A DNA stretch of 64,000 nucleotides, taken from assembly GCA_016235555.1 (NCBI GenBank), contig JACRKC010000073.1, positions 62,001 to 126,000 of the forward strand, read 5' to 3'. The notes under the pieces were generated by a model. It was not told the origin of the DNA. It made no database searches and saw only the letters and a list, made by a program, of their open reading frames with translations. Source of the stretch: Verrucomicrobiota bacterium (GTDB lineage Bacteria > Verrucomicrobiota > Verrucomicrobiia > Opitutales > Opitutaceae). Shown piece by piece: positions 7,462 through 17,644 of the stretch. How positions within the stretch are numbered: position 1 is the first letter of the stretch; the number at the start of each line of letters is the position of its first letter. A program made the position numbers and the translations under genes.

Positions 7462-10400
7462 ATGCCCGCCACGCTGCGCCACAAGCTCACCGGCGTCTGC
7501 CCGCCCGCGCGCGGCGCCGTCATCGCCGAGCTGTTGCGCTCCCACCTCGCGCCCGTGTGGCTCGTCGTCGCGGACGACCTGAAGACGGCCGAGCATCTGG
7601 CGGAGGACGCGGCGTTCTTTCACGCGGCCTCCGGCGCGACCCGCCCGCTCACCACGCTGATCTTTCCCGAATCCATGCCCGACACGCGCGACATGCGCGA
7701 AGCATTTGCCGCCTCCAGCGATCGACTCACGGTGCTCTCGCGTCTGCGGGCGACGCGCGGCATGGCGAGCGCGCCCGACACGCTGCTCATCGTCACCACG
7801 CCGGCCGCGCTCCTCCAACCCGTGCCGGCACTCGAGGAGTTCGCGACCCGTGAACTCACCCTCACGCGCGGGCAGTCCCAGCCGTTCCACGGCCTGCTCG
7901 AGCAACTGCGCGCGCTCGACTACGACTCGGAGGCCGTGTGCGAAGCGCCCGGCCATTATGCGATCCGCGGCGGTATCGTCGACCTCTACCCCGTCACCGC
8001 CACCATACCCTACCGCCTCGATTTCTTCGGCGACGAGATCGAATCGATCCGCGAGTTTGATCCGGTCACGCAACGCTCCGGCGCCACCGTCGACACGATC
8101 CGCATCGCCGCTTCGCCGCGTGTGCGGCTCGGCGAATCGAAGACCGGCCTCGCCGACTACCTCTCGCCCGCCACGCACCTGTTGTTCGTCGAGCCGGCGG
8201 CGCTCGACGAGGAGTTCAGCGCGTTTGCCCGCGAGGGCTCCGATCCGCTCAGCCCGCTGCTGGCCCGGGCGGCCGCGCTGTTCGCCGTGAGCGACCTCGA
8301 CGAGGCGAGTGCGTTATTCGAACATGATGCAATCGAGACGATGTGGGACACCGAGAGTCTTGCCCACCATCGCAGCTACCCGGACGATGCGCTCGTCGCG
8401 CAGGAACGCCTGCAAGTCGAAGAGGATGCGAGGCGCCGGTTCCTCCACCACGTCGCCGCCTGGGCCAAAGCCGGCTACGCCGTGTCCATCGTCGCCGCCA
8501 AGGACGGCGAGGAAAAACGCATCCGCGAAATCCTCGACGAGGACGCCGCACTCCGCCTGCTGCGCCCGCACTTCCTGCGTGGCACGCTCAATGAGGGCTT
8601 TCGCATCACGTTTCGAAATTCGGTTCAGCTCAACGTGGCACGGGCCTCCCGACCCGTGAGTGCTGCACCCGGGTCGGGAGACCCGTGCCACACCGGCCTC
8701 GTCGTTGTCACCGAAACCGAAATTTTCGGCCGCCAACGCCAACGTCGGCCGGCACTCAACCCCCGCGCTCTCGCGCAACGCGCCCAGATCGATCAACTGC
8801 TTGATTTCTCAGAATTGGTGGAAGGCGACTTCGTCGTCCATCTCCAGCACGGCATCGCGCTGTTTCGCGGACTGACCAAACTCGATACAGCGCAGGGGGT
8901 GCGCGAGGTCATCTCGCTGGAGTTCGACGACCACGTGACGCTGCACGTGCCACTGCAGGAGTCGCACCTCGTCAGCCGGTATGTGGGGTTGAGCAAAGCC
9001 CGCCCGCAGCTCGGCCGCATCGGCTCCAACCGCTGGGAAAAAGTCCGCGCCGCCGCCGAGCGCGCCACCGTCGATCTCGCTGCTGAGTTGCTGCGCATCC
9101 ACGCCGCCCGGGAGGCGGAACCGGGCTTCGCCTTCTCCGAGGATACGGCGTGGCAGAAGGAATTCGAAGCGTCGTTCCCATTTACCGAGACGCGCGATCA
9201 GCTCCGCGCGATCCAGGACGCGAAGGCTGACATGGAGCGCACGCGCCCGATGGATCGGCTCATCTGTGGCGATGTCGGCTTCGGCAAAACCGAGGTGGCG
9301 ATCCGCGCGGCCTTCAAGGCCGTGCAAGGCGGCCGGCAGGTGGCGCTCCTTGTGCCGACCACCGTGCTCGCGCAGCAGCACCTCAACACCTTTCGCGAAC
9401 GCATGGCCGGCTATCCCGTGGCCATCGAGATGCTCAGCCGTTTCCGCTCGCCTGCGGAACAGAAAAAAATTCTGACCGCCACCGCCTGCGGCCAGGTCGA
9501 TATCCTGATCGGCACGCATCGCCTGTTGCAGGCCGATGTCCAGTTCAAGGAGCTGGGCCTGGTCGTGATCGACGAGGAGCAGCGGTTCGGCGTGAAGCAC
9601 AAGGAGGTCTTCAAGCGCATGCGCTCGATCGTCGATGTGCTGTCGATGAGCGCCACGCCGATCCCGCGCACCCTCTACCTCGCGCTCACCGGGGCACGTG
9701 ACCTGAGCGTGATCGAGACCGCGCCGACCAACCGCCACCCGATCCAGACCATCGTCAAGACCTACGACGAGAAAGTCATCGTCGACGCGGTGCACCATGA
9801 GATCCGCCGCGGCGGTCAGGTGTTCTATCTCCACAATCGCGTCCAGACCATCGACCTCGTCGCGGCGCGACTGCGGGAACTGCTGCCGGAGCTGAGCATC
9901 GGCGTCGGACACGGCCAGATGGGACCGCACGAGCTGGAGCACGTGATGACCGACTTCGTGGCCGGCCGTTACCACCTGCTCGTCTGCACGACGATCATCG
10001 AGAGCGGCCTCGATATCCCCAACTGCAACACGATCTTTATCGAGGGCGCGGACCGCTTCGGGCTCTCGCAGCTCTACCAGCTCCGCGGGCGCGTCGGGCG
10101 CTTCAAGCACCAGGCCTACGCCTACCTCCTGCTTCACCGCCACACGCGGCTGCTCGAGGTCGCCCGGCAACGACTCACCGCCATGCGCCAGCATAACCAG
10201 CTCGGCGCCGGCTTCCGCATCGCGATGCGCGACCTTGAGCTGCGCGGCGCCGGCAACCTCCTCGGCGCCGAGCAGAGCGGACACATCGTGGGCGTGGGGT
10301 TCGAGCTTTACTGCCAGCTCCTCCGCCAGTCGGTCGCGCGACTCAAAGGCGAAAAGACCGCCGCGGCCATCCGCGCTAGCGTGAAGCTCGACTTCGTCTT

Positions 10401-10887
10401 CGTTGGCGAGGCGGCCGGCGCCGGATCAAACGCTCCGGCCGCCCGTGGTCGTCACGTCGACGGCTACACGGCCCTCCGCGACGCCGAGGTCGCGGCCGGG
10501 GGCGACGCCATCGCCAAAATTCAGGCCCGGCTCCCCTCCTCCTACATCGCCGAAACGCGCCTGCGCATCGACTTCTACCGCAGGCTGGCCATGGCCGACG
10601 CGTTGCCCGCCCTGAACCAGATCGAGGCCGACCTGCGCGACCGCTTCGGAAAATTTGGCGACGAGGTGCGCGCGCTGCTCCTCATCACGGAGATTCGCAT
10701 CCGGGCGGAACAAAAGGGCATCGTCTCCGTCGAAACCGAGTCTACCCGCCTGAAGTGCCTCCGGAACAGCGGTCGGCGTGACGATTGGGTGCAAGTCGGC
10801 GCCCGGTTTCCAAGGTTGACCGCCCCGAAGCCACTTCTACGTTTGAGGGAAATTATCGCGTTCCTGAACAATTTGCCGACTCCATGA
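7462..10887 (+). CDS. mfd: Transcription-repair coupling factor Mfd
   Basis: This 1141-residue protein matches the usual length of Mfd, the ATP-dependent translocase that removes RNA polymerase stalled at DNA lesions and recruits the UvrABC system. Visible parts are the UvrB-like N-terminal module (PGHYAIRGGIVDLYP, YRLDFFGDEIESIREFD), the polymerase-interaction region (FVVHLQHGIALFRGL), helicase motif I GDVGFGKTEVA at about 602-612, motif II VVIDEEQRFGVKH, and motif VI QLRGRVGR. The start at 7462 (MPATLRHKL) follows the repeat directly. Residues 392-411 are encoded by a palindromic repeat inserted in frame (8635-8692) just before the conserved VVVTETEIFG. The TGA overlaps the next ATG (10884-10887). 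uvrB lies at 33155-35194. Confidence 0.95.
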   Translation: MPATLRHKLTGVCPPARGAVIAELLRSHLAPVWLVVADDLKTAEHLAEDAAFFHAASGATRPLTTLIFPESMPDTRDMREAFAASSDRLTVLSRLRATRGMASAPDTLLIVTTPAALLQPVPALEEFATRELTLTRGQSQPFHGLLEQLRALDYDSEAVCEAPGHYAIRGGIVDLYPVTATIPYRLDFFGDEIESIREFDPVTQRSGATVDTIRIAASPRVRLGESKTGLADYLSPATHLLFVEPAALDEEFSAFAREGSDPLSPLLARAAALFAVSDLDEASALFEHDAIETMWDTESLAHHRSYPDDALVAQERLQVEEDARRRFLHHVAAWAKAGYAVSIVAAKDGEEKRIREILDEDAALRLLRPHFLRGTLNEGFRITFRNSVQLNVARASRPVSAAPGSGDPCHTGLVVVTETEIFGRQRQRRPALNPRALAQRAQIDQLLDFSELVEGDFVVHLQHGIALFRGLTKLDTAQGVREVISLEFDDHVTLHVPLQESHLVSRYVGLSKARPQLGRIGSNRWEKVRAAAERATVDLAAELLRIHAAREAEPGFAFSEDTAWQKEFEASFPFTETRDQLRAIQDAKADMERTRPMDRLICGDVGFGKTEVAIRAAFKAVQGGRQVALLVPTTVLAQQHLNTFRERMAGYPVAIEMLSRFRSPAEQKKILTATACGQVDILIGTHRLLQADVQFKELGLVVIDEEQRFGVKHKEVFKRMRSIVDVLSMSATPIPRTLYLALTGARDLSVIETAPTNRHPIQTIVKTYDEKVIVDAVHHEIRRGGQVFYLHNRVQTIDLVAARLRELLPELSIGVGHGQMGPHELEHVMTDFVAGRYHLLVCTTIIESGLDIPNCNTIFIEGADRFGLSQLYQLRGRVGRFKHQAYAYLLLHRHTRLLEVARQRLTAMRQHNQLGAGFRIAMRDLELRGAGNLLGAEQSGHIVGVGFELYCQLLRQSVARLKGEKTAAAIRASVKLDFVFVGEAAGAGSNAPAARGRHVDGYTALRDAEVAAGGDAIAKIQARLPSSYIAETRLRIDFYRRLAMADALPALNQIEADLRDRFGKFGDEVRALLLITEIRIRAEQKGIVSVETESTRLKCLRNSGRRDDWVQVGARFPRLTAPKPLLRLREIIAFLNNLPTP
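8635..8692 (+). repeat. REPIN-like palindrome inside mfd, translated in frame
   Basis: The left arm (8635-8656, GTGGCACGGGCCTCCCGACC and two more bases) matches the reverse complement of the right arm (8671-8692) at 21 of 22 positions. The element encodes residues 392-411 of Mfd, VARASRPVSAAPGSGDPCHT, with no stop or frameshift. Its architecture matches the intergenic repeats in this window, although its core class (GGTCTCCCGACC) is seen only once here. Confidence 0.85.
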
Positions 10888-11906
10888 CGTTCCGCCGTTG
10901 CCTCGCCGCCAGCCTGATTGCCCTGCTGCCCCGCCTCCTGTCGGGTGCGCAAGCCCCCGCTTCCGCGGCCCCCGCCGCCGGCGGTTCGGCCGCCGACAGT
11001 CTCAATCTCCGCTTCGCCAACGGCATCGTCGCTGTCGCCGAGGACAAGGTTATCACGGTCGCCGATGTTAATCGCGAAATCATGCCGCTCGTCGCCGGTC
11101 TCCAGCGCGATGCCCGCAACCAGCAGGACTTCGACCAGAAGCTTCAGCAGCTCGAAGACAGCGTCATCCAGGAACTCATCGACCGCGTCCTCATCATCAA
11201 GGAATTCAAGAAGGACGAAAAGAAGCACATCCCGCAGGCGTTCGTCGACAACCGCATTGCCGACACCCTGAGCGACCAGTTCGACAACGACCGCTCCAAG
11301 TTCCTCGCCTACCTTCGTTCCCGCGGCCAGACGATCCGCGAATACCGCAAAGAGGTCGAGGAGGACATCATTTACCACTACATGCAGGGCCAGCAGCGCA
11401 AGTCGCAGAGCATCGTCAGCCCCGTGCGCATCGAGACCTTCTACAAGGAAAACAAGGACCGGTTTTATCAGGAAGACGCCGTGCATCTGCGGCTCATCCA
11501 GCTTTCCCGCGGCGACGATGACACTGACGCCACGCTCCTCACCAAGGGCAACGACCTCCTCGCGAAAATGAAGGATGGCGCCAAATTTGAGGATCTCGCG
11601 AAGGAGTATTCCAAGGACACCCGCCGCTCCAAGGGCGGCGATTGGGGCTGGATGCCGCGCTCCAACCTCAAGGAGGAATTCAGCAAGCCCGTTTTCTCGA
11701 TGAAGAAGGGCGAGTGCTCCCAGCCGATCGTCCTGCCCGAAGGCTGCTACCTGCTTTTCGTCGAGGACCGGAAATACGCCGGCATCAAGCCGATCGACGA
11801 AGCGCGCGATGAGATCGAGCGCATCCTCATCCAGCAGATGACGCACGCCAACCAGGAGCGCTGGCTGGAGCGCCTCCGTCGCAACGGCTACATAAAGCAC
11901 TACTGA
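10884..11906 (+). CDS. SurA-like periplasmic peptidyl-prolyl isomerase
   Basis: A 340-residue protein with an N-terminal signal sequence (MTFRRCLAASLIALLPRLLSGAQA), a SurA-type N-terminal chaperone region (VIQELIDRVLIIKEF, followed by EYRKEVEEDIIYHYM), and one parvulin domain at about residues 200-295 (HLRLIQLSRG, FEDLAKEYSKDTRRSKGGDWGW, FSMKKGECSQPI). Family proteins assist outer-membrane protein folding in the periplasm. SurA of E. coli has two parvulin domains; this one has a single copy. Its ATG overlaps the mfd stop, so it is probably co-expressed with mfd. High Lys and Glu content in the C-terminal part distinguishes it from its neighbours. Confidence 0.85.
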   Translation: MTFRRCLAASLIALLPRLLSGAQAPASAAPAAGGSAADSLNLRFANGIVAVAEDKVITVADVNREIMPLVAGLQRDARNQQDFDQKLQQLEDSVIQELIDRVLIIKEFKKDEKKHIPQAFVDNRIADTLSDQFDNDRSKFLAYLRSRGQTIREYRKEVEEDIIYHYMQGQQRKSQSIVSPVRIETFYKENKDRFYQEDAVHLRLIQLSRGDDDTDATLLTKGNDLLAKMKDGAKFEDLAKEYSKDTRRSKGGDWGWMPRSNLKEEFSKPVFSMKKGECSQPIVLPEGCYLLFVEDRKYAGIKPIDEARDEIERILIQQMTHANQERWLERLRRNGYIKHY

Positions 11907-11937
11907 GTCGCGCGGCCGCCTTCAACCGCGAGCGGTT

Positions 11938-12486
11938 TCAGTCCTGCGCTACGGCGAGCGGTTTCGCCGGCGACTCCGCGATGGCTCGCGCGATGACGCT
12001 CTCGCCGTCCGCGGGTCGAAACGCGCGAACCACGATGCCGACCAGATTGCCCCGCCGCACGAGCGTCGCATCCGGCTCGGCATTGCCCATGCCTTTCGCC
12101 AGCCACCCCAGGTCAGATTTCTCGATCAGCGAATGGGCCACGAGTCGCCCGTGGTCACCGACGAACACCACGGTCATGCCGACGCTCAACTCCGCCGGCC
12201 GTGCACGGCGCACGACCAGCACCGTGCGATCCGGATAAAGCGGCAGCATGGAATTGCCCGAACCCACCACCACTTCGCAATCCGGCTGGTTCGCCGCGTA
12301 GGCTTCGGCGAGCCGCCACGCCCGGCGGGCTGCCGCCGGCTCGACCGCCGGCGACCTCAGTTCGACCACCGCCTGCGAGACCTTTGGGCTATTCGAGGCC
12401 GCACACCCCGACAACCCGGCCACGACAGGCGCGATCATCAGAAAAGCAGACGCCGCGGGCCACGGACGCTGGAGGGAAAAACGCAC
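11938..12486 (-). CDS. Signal-peptidase/LexA-fold lipoprotein
   Basis: Starting at GTG 12486, the 182-residue protein has an n-region with Arg, a hydrophobic core (AASAFLMIAPVVAGL) and an LSGC lipobox near residue 29, so it is predicted to be a lipoprotein. The mature part carries VVVGSGNSMLPLYPD, matching the catalytic-Ser box (SMxP) of S24/S26 peptidases, then LSVGMTVVFVGDHGRLVAHSLIE, which occupies the position of the second box. A His is present there instead of the usual bacterial general-base Lys, as in SipW/archaeal-type signal peptidases. Function is unknown; protease activity is uncertain. An upstream in-frame ATG at 12618 would remove the signal peptide from the terminus. It is divergent from radC. 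Confidence 0.65.
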   Translation of the reverse strand: MRFSLQRPWPAASAFLMIAPVVAGLSGCAASNSPKVSQAVVELRSPAVEPAAARRAWRLAEAYAANQPDCEVVVGSGNSMLPLYPDRTVLVVRRARPAELSVGMTVVFVGDHGRLVAHSLIEKSDLGWLAKGMGNAEPDATLVRRGNLVGIVVRAFRPADGESVIARAIAESPAKPLAVAQD

Positions 12487-12652
12487 GGGCGAAGCGTAGC
12501 ACCGGTTTGCGACATCGCACCATAGGGACAAGCCACGATGGCGTCGGAAAATATCACCCAGCTGCCATCCCCCGGATGATCGCAACGCAGCATTGGCAAA
12601 CGGCGCACCGACCGCCACAAACCCTGCCGTGTCCCCCGACCCCGATTATCCG

Positions 12653-13354
12653 ATGTCGAATCGCTTGCGCTCGATGGCCGTGGGCGAGCGCCCGCAAGAA
12701 CGCCTCGAGCGCCATGGTGCGTCCGCGCTGAGCGACACGGAATTGCTCGCCATGCTGCTGCGGAGCGGCACGCGCGGGCAGGACGTGCTCACTCTCGCCG
12801 GCCGGCTGATCGCCGAGGCAGGGTCGTTGGGCGGATTGCTTTCCTGGAGCGAGCAGGATTTCCGCCGCCTCAAGGGAATCGGCCACGTCAAGGCGCTTCA
12901 GCTTGTAACTGTGATGGAGGTCGCGGCGCGCGTCGCCAATCGCAACCACGACCGCGAGCCATTGCTGAACCGCGCCGATCTGGTTCACGCCTACTTCCAG
13001 CCGCTGTTGATCGGGCTGGACGTCGAAAAATTTTGGGCGCTTTGCCTGAATCGCAAGAATCGCCTCATCAAGCGCGTCGAGATCACCTCGGGCACCGCCA
13101 CCGCCTCGCTGGCGCATCCCCGGGAGGTGTTTCGCGCTGCGATCCGGGAGTCGGCGTGTTCAGTAATCTGCGTGCACAATCACCCAAGCGGTGATCCCGC
13201 TCCCAGCGCGCAGGACAATCACGTCACGCGCGTCCTGCGCGAGGCCGCCCGCACCATCGACATCACACTCATCGACCACATCATCGTTGGCCGGGCCGCC
13301 GCCGATCCCTTGGGCCGGGGCTACTTCAGCTACCGCGAAGCCGGACTCGTCTGA
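12653..13354 (+). CDS. radC: RadC/YicR family JAB-domain protein
   Basis: A 233-residue protein with an N-terminal helix-hairpin-helix region (about 65-95, FRRLKGIGHVKALQLV) and a C-terminal JAB/MPN metalloprotease-like domain whose JAMM motif HNHPSGDPAPSAQD spans about 175-188 (two His and the Asp present). RadC was historically linked to DNA repair, but its biochemical role is unresolved and the JAB domain is also found in mobile-element proteins. The start MSNRLRSMAVGERP at 12653 aligns with other RadC N-termini; an in-frame ATG at 12593 is less likely. It is divergently oriented from the signal-peptidase-like gene with 166 bp between the starts. Confidence 0.85.
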   Translation: MSNRLRSMAVGERPQERLERHGASALSDTELLAMLLRSGTRGQDVLTLAGRLIAEAGSLGGLLSWSEQDFRRLKGIGHVKALQLVTVMEVAARVANRNHDREPLLNRADLVHAYFQPLLIGLDVEKFWALCLNRKNRLIKRVEITSGTATASLAHPREVFRAAIRESACSVICVHNHPSGDPAPSAQDNHVTRVLREAARTIDITLIDHIIVGRAAADPLGRGYFSYREAGLV

Positions 13355-13403
13355 AAGCGTGGCTGGTGCCGCGGCCTGCCTTGCGGGCGTTCATCGCGTG
13401 AAA

Positions 13404-13426
13404 GGACAGGTCATAGGCTGCCCTAC
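13404..13426. repeat. Degraded half-copy of the GGTCTGTGACC-class repeat
   Basis: GGACAGGTCATAGGCTGCCC followed by TAC resembles the right arm of the elements at 16391-16463 and 35305-35374 (GCAGGTCACAGACCTGCCCTAC type) with several substitutions. No matching left arm is visible, so this is probably a decayed remnant downstream of radC. Confidence 0.4.
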
Positions 13427-13569
13427 ACGCGGGACCGGCCGTGCAACAGATGCTTTCACGCCGCGCCGATGAAATATCACTTACCCATCTCCGCCGCCCG
13501 ATCCCGCCCCCGGCCTTTGTCCTCGCAGACGCTCCACGTTCGGCTAGAGCTTCGCCAATTCCGTTCTGT

Positions 13570-14727
13570 ATGACGACTCGCTCCTGTTTTGCCTGCCTGC
13601 TGCCGTTCGCCGGACTGGTGATCAGCACCTTTGCCGCCGAAGGGCCGACCCGGCCCCTTCCAACCCAGATCACCTCGCAATCGTTTGGGCAGTTGCCGGA
13701 CGGCCGCACCGCGCGGCTCTTCCAGCTGCAGAGCCCGGCTGGTTTGCGTGCCGACATCACCGACTACGGCGCGATCGTTGTCCGGCTCCTTGTGCCCGAC
13801 CGCGAGGGACGTTTGGTGGATGTAATTCTGGGCGGCGACTCGGTCGGTGCCTATGCCGCCCGTGTGCCGGCCGCCGCGATCATCGGCCGCGTGGCCAATC
13901 GCATCGCCGGTGCTAAATTCACGCTCGACGGCAAGACCTACACCCTCGCCGCCAACTCCGGCCTCAACCACATCCATGGGGGCCGTCTCGGATTCGACAA
14001 AATCTTCTGGCAGACCGAGTCCACCACGCAATCCGGCCAGCCGGCCGTGCGGCTGCGCTATTTGAGCAAGGACGGTGACGGCGGTTATCCGGGCAACCTT
14101 GAGGTCGCGGTGACTTACTCCCTCACAGCCGATCGCGGCCTGCGGATCGACTATCAGGCCACCGCCGATCAGGCCACGCCGGTTAACCTCACCAATCATG
14201 CGTATTTCAACTTGAAGGGCGAAGGCCACGGCGACGTGCTCGACCACGAGTTGGTCATCTACGCGCGGCGTTTCACCCCGACCGACGCGACGCTGATCCC
14301 GTCGGGGGAAATCGCCCCGGTGACCGGCACGCCGCTCGACTTCACCACCGTGCGGCGCATCGGTGATCGCATTCGCGACTCGCACGACCTCATCCGCATC
14401 GCCCGCGGCTACGATCACAATTTCGTGCTCGATAACTACCGGCCTGGCGCGACCGAGCCTTCCCTTGCCGCCGTGGTCCGTGAACCTGCTTCCGGCCTGA
14501 TCATGGAAGTGCTGACGACCGAGCCCGGCGTCCAGCTCTACACCGCGAATCACTTCAACGGCAGTGTGCGCGGAAAGTCCGGCCAGCCCTACGTCGTCCA
14601 TGGCGCTCTCTGCCTCGAGACCCAGCATTACCCCGACTCGGTCAACCAGCCGGCCTTTCCCTCCACGATTCTTCGTCCTGGCCAGACCTTCCGCTCCACG
14701 ACCATCTACCGCTTTCCCCGACCGTAG
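13570..14727 (+). CDS. galM: Aldose 1-epimerase, exported
   Basis: A 385-residue protein that should interconvert alpha and beta anomers of galactose, glucose or related aldoses. The start at 13570 gives a signal peptide (MTTRSCFACLLPFAGLVISTFA), so it is probably periplasmic, unlike the cytoplasmic E. coli GalM. Family motifs are NRIAGAKFTLDGKTYTLAAN, GLNHIHGG, VNLTNHAYFNLKG with the catalytic His, GYDHNFVL, TTEPGVQLYT and CLETQHYPDS with the catalytic Glu near the end. The ORF can be extended to 13441 but that part is not conserved. It stands alone between radC and the cupin-led sugar operon and may prepare sugars for uptake. Confidence 0.9.
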   Translation: MTTRSCFACLLPFAGLVISTFAAEGPTRPLPTQITSQSFGQLPDGRTARLFQLQSPAGLRADITDYGAIVVRLLVPDREGRLVDVILGGDSVGAYAARVPAAAIIGRVANRIAGAKFTLDGKTYTLAANSGLNHIHGGRLGFDKIFWQTESTTQSGQPAVRLRYLSKDGDGGYPGNLEVAVTYSLTADRGLRIDYQATADQATPVNLTNHAYFNLKGEGHGDVLDHELVIYARRFTPTDATLIPSGEIAPVTGTPLDFTTVRRIGDRIRDSHDLIRIARGYDHNFVLDNYRPGATEPSLAAVVREPASGLIMEVLTTEPGVQLYTANHFNGSVRGKSGQPYVVHGALCLETQHYPDSVNQPAFPSTILRPGQTFRSTTIYRFPRP

Positions 14728-15123
14728 GGGAAGCGCCATAGCGTGTCCACGGGCGCGCCCAAAGAGCCGGCGCCCGCACCGCGAAAAACCGCGCGCGTCC
14801 GCCATCAATCACCACCTCAGCAGCCTCGCCCCGGGCTGGCCGGGCGTCAGCGCCCACTTATACCATTTACGTTGCGGTTTGGCATTGTCGGCCCGACCGG
14901 TGGCCGGGCAGCCCGCCAACGTGCGGACCCTGCAAATCCAAAGTGCCGAAGCGCCATGCAACCGGCATTACGCCCCTGCCAGCCCCCTCATCGAGGAACC
15001 ATCGTAAAGATTGAGGTCTTGGCGTGTGACTGAAGCTTTTCGCTTCACATCGCGACCCTAACGTATCTCCCTAGCTGGTAACGTCGCCGCTCCGCGCGAC
15101 CGCCCCGCCCCCTCTTTCGCTCC
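14728..15123. other. 396-bp intergenic region, likely promoter of the cupin/Gfo-Idh operon
   Basis: No convincing gene or RNA is visible. Near the right end, TGAAGC and GCTTCA face each other around a short spacer (15031-15047), 77 bp before the next ATG. This could be a regulator site or part of a small hairpin. No T-run follows, so it is not an obvious terminator. No promoter boxes could be assigned with confidence. Confidence 0.3.
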
Positions 15124-16389
15124 ATGCCAAACGTCACCGATCTCAAACCGGTCAAAAAGAATGTCCAAGGCCTCGTCGAGGCCGAGCTCTCCGCCACTGG
15201 CGGTCTGTTGCGCCTCGCCCCCGCGTGGGTGCCGCGCTCGTTCCTCCAGCCCGGCCTGCGCATCAAACTTCACCCCGACGATACCTACGCCTACGGCCTC
15301 AACCGCGGCGGCATCGACGAGCGCTGGTTCGCGTCGACCACACCGACCGCCAACGAAGGCCGCGCGTGGGACGAAGGCCTCTCGTGGTGTGTCGTCGGCG
15401 ACAAGAAATTCACGCTCCAGCAGGCCGTCGCCGACACCGGCGCCACGCTCGTCGGCAACGCGATTTGGAAGAAATACAAGCGCTGGCCGGTTTACTCGAA
15501 GTTCTTCGACAACATGGGGCCCATCCCGCACCACATGCACCAGAACGCCAGGCAGGCGAAGCTGGTCGGCCAGGAGGGCAAGCCCGAGTCGTATTATTTC
15601 CCGCCGCAGCACAACAACGTCGGCAACAATTTTCCCTACACGTTCATGGGCCTCGAGCCCGGCACCACGAAGGAACAGGTCCGCCAGTGCATCGCCAACT
15701 GGAACAAGGGCGACAACGGCATCCTCGATCTCTCGAAAGCCTACCACCTCAAGGCCGGCACCGGCTGGCTCATCGATCCGTGCATCCTCCACGCGCCCGG
15801 TTCGCTCTGCACTTACGAGCCGCAGTGGGGTTCGGATGTATTCGGCATGTATCAAAATCTCGTCGAAGGCCGCGAAGTGCCGTGGTCGCTCCTCGTGAAA
15901 GATATGCCGAAATCGAAGCACCAGGACATCGACTTCATCGTCGACCAGCTCGATTGGGACAAAAACGTCGACCCCAACTTCAAGGACAACCACTACCTCG
16001 AACCCGTCCCCGTCGCCGACACGCGCGCCGCCGGCTATGTCGACCGCTGGATCGTCTACGGCAAGGTCGACAACTTCCAGTATTTCACCGCCAAGGAACT
16101 CACGGTCGAGCCCGGCGCGAAATGCACCATCACGGACAACGGCGCCTACGGCCTCATCTGCGTGCAAGGCCGCGGTGCGATCAACGGCCAGACCCTAAAC
16201 TCGCCCAAGTTGATCCGCTTCACCGAACTCACCGAAGACGAATACTTCTGCACCGAGTCCGGCGCGAAGGCCGGCGTCACGTTCGAGAACACCAGCACCA
16301 CCGAACCGCTCGTGTGCCTCCGCTACTTCGGTCCCGAAGTGAACCCCGACGCCCCCGCGATGGGCGCCTACCGCAAGAACAAATTCTGA
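15124..16389 (+). CDS. Cupin-fold sugar isomerase, class I mannose-6-phosphate-isomerase-like
   Basis: A 421-residue soluble protein. Metal-site residues typical of the type I phosphomannose isomerase fold are visible: GPIPHHMHQ (His 137 and 139), GKPESYYF (Glu 155) and GWLIDPCILHAPGS (His 223). A second cupin half follows (YFTAKELTVEPGAKCTI, NGAYGLICVQGRGAING). The sequence is longer than and clearly different from ManA, and there is no reason to assume a phosphosugar substrate. It heads a three-gene plus-strand set with a TIM-barrel isomerase (16488) and a Gfo/Idh dehydrogenase (17645), each separated by a palindromic repeat. The three most likely act together on an unphosphorylated sugar or anhydrosugar; the exact reaction is unknown. 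Confidence 0.7.
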   Translation: MPNVTDLKPVKKNVQGLVEAELSATGGLLRLAPAWVPRSFLQPGLRIKLHPDDTYAYGLNRGGIDERWFASTTPTANEGRAWDEGLSWCVVGDKKFTLQQAVADTGATLVGNAIWKKYKRWPVYSKFFDNMGPIPHHMHQNARQAKLVGQEGKPESYYFPPQHNNVGNNFPYTFMGLEPGTTKEQVRQCIANWNKGDNGILDLSKAYHLKAGTGWLIDPCILHAPGSLCTYEPQWGSDVFGMYQNLVEGREVPWSLLVKDMPKSKHQDIDFIVDQLDWDKNVDPNFKDNHYLEPVPVADTRAAGYVDRWIVYGKVDNFQYFTAKELTVEPGAKCTITDNGAYGLICVQGRGAINGQTLNSPKLIRFTELTEDEYFCTESGAKAGVTFENTSTTEPLVCLRYFGPEVNPDAPAMGAYRKNKF

Positions 16390-16390
16390 A

Positions 16391-16463
16391 GTAGCAGGGC
16401 GGGTCTGTGACCCGCCCTCGCAAATCCCGCATTTTCCAAGGGCAGGTCACAGACCCGCCCTAC
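16391..16463. repeat. REPIN-like palindromic repeat, GGTCTGTGACC class
   Basis: The left arm GTAGCAGGGCGGGTCTGTGA (continuing CCCGCCC) and the right arm ending GACCCGCCCTAC are inverted copies. Each arm is itself a hairpin. It begins two bases after the stop of the cupin gene and ends 24 bp before the next ATG, inside what should be one operon. Confidence 0.85.
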
Positions 16464-16487
16464 TTTCCAAACCTCAATCCCCCTCCT

Positions 16488-17528
<1,041 letters not shown>

Positions 17529-17545
17529 AATCTCAAACCTCATTC

Positions 17546-17624
17546 ACCACGGATTACACGGATTATCACGGATGGATTCGCGCGTCGCTTCTCTGAATCC
17601 GTGTTCATCTGCGTAATCCGTGGT
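17546..17624. repeat. Palindromic repeat, ACCACGGATTACACGGAT class
   Basis: The left arm starts ACCACGGATTACACGGATTA and the right arm ends GCGTAATCCGTGGT; the two are inverted near-copies around a short spacer. It is AT-richer than its surroundings. It lies 17 bp after the TIM-barrel gene and 20 bp before the Gfo/Idh gene. Confidence 0.8.
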
Positions 17625-17644
17625 TAAAAAATTCTCTTCTCCCC

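Noticed and set aside
8809-10284. Minus-strand open frame within mfd
   Set aside because: Lies antisense to conserved helicase motifs of Mfd and has no family features.
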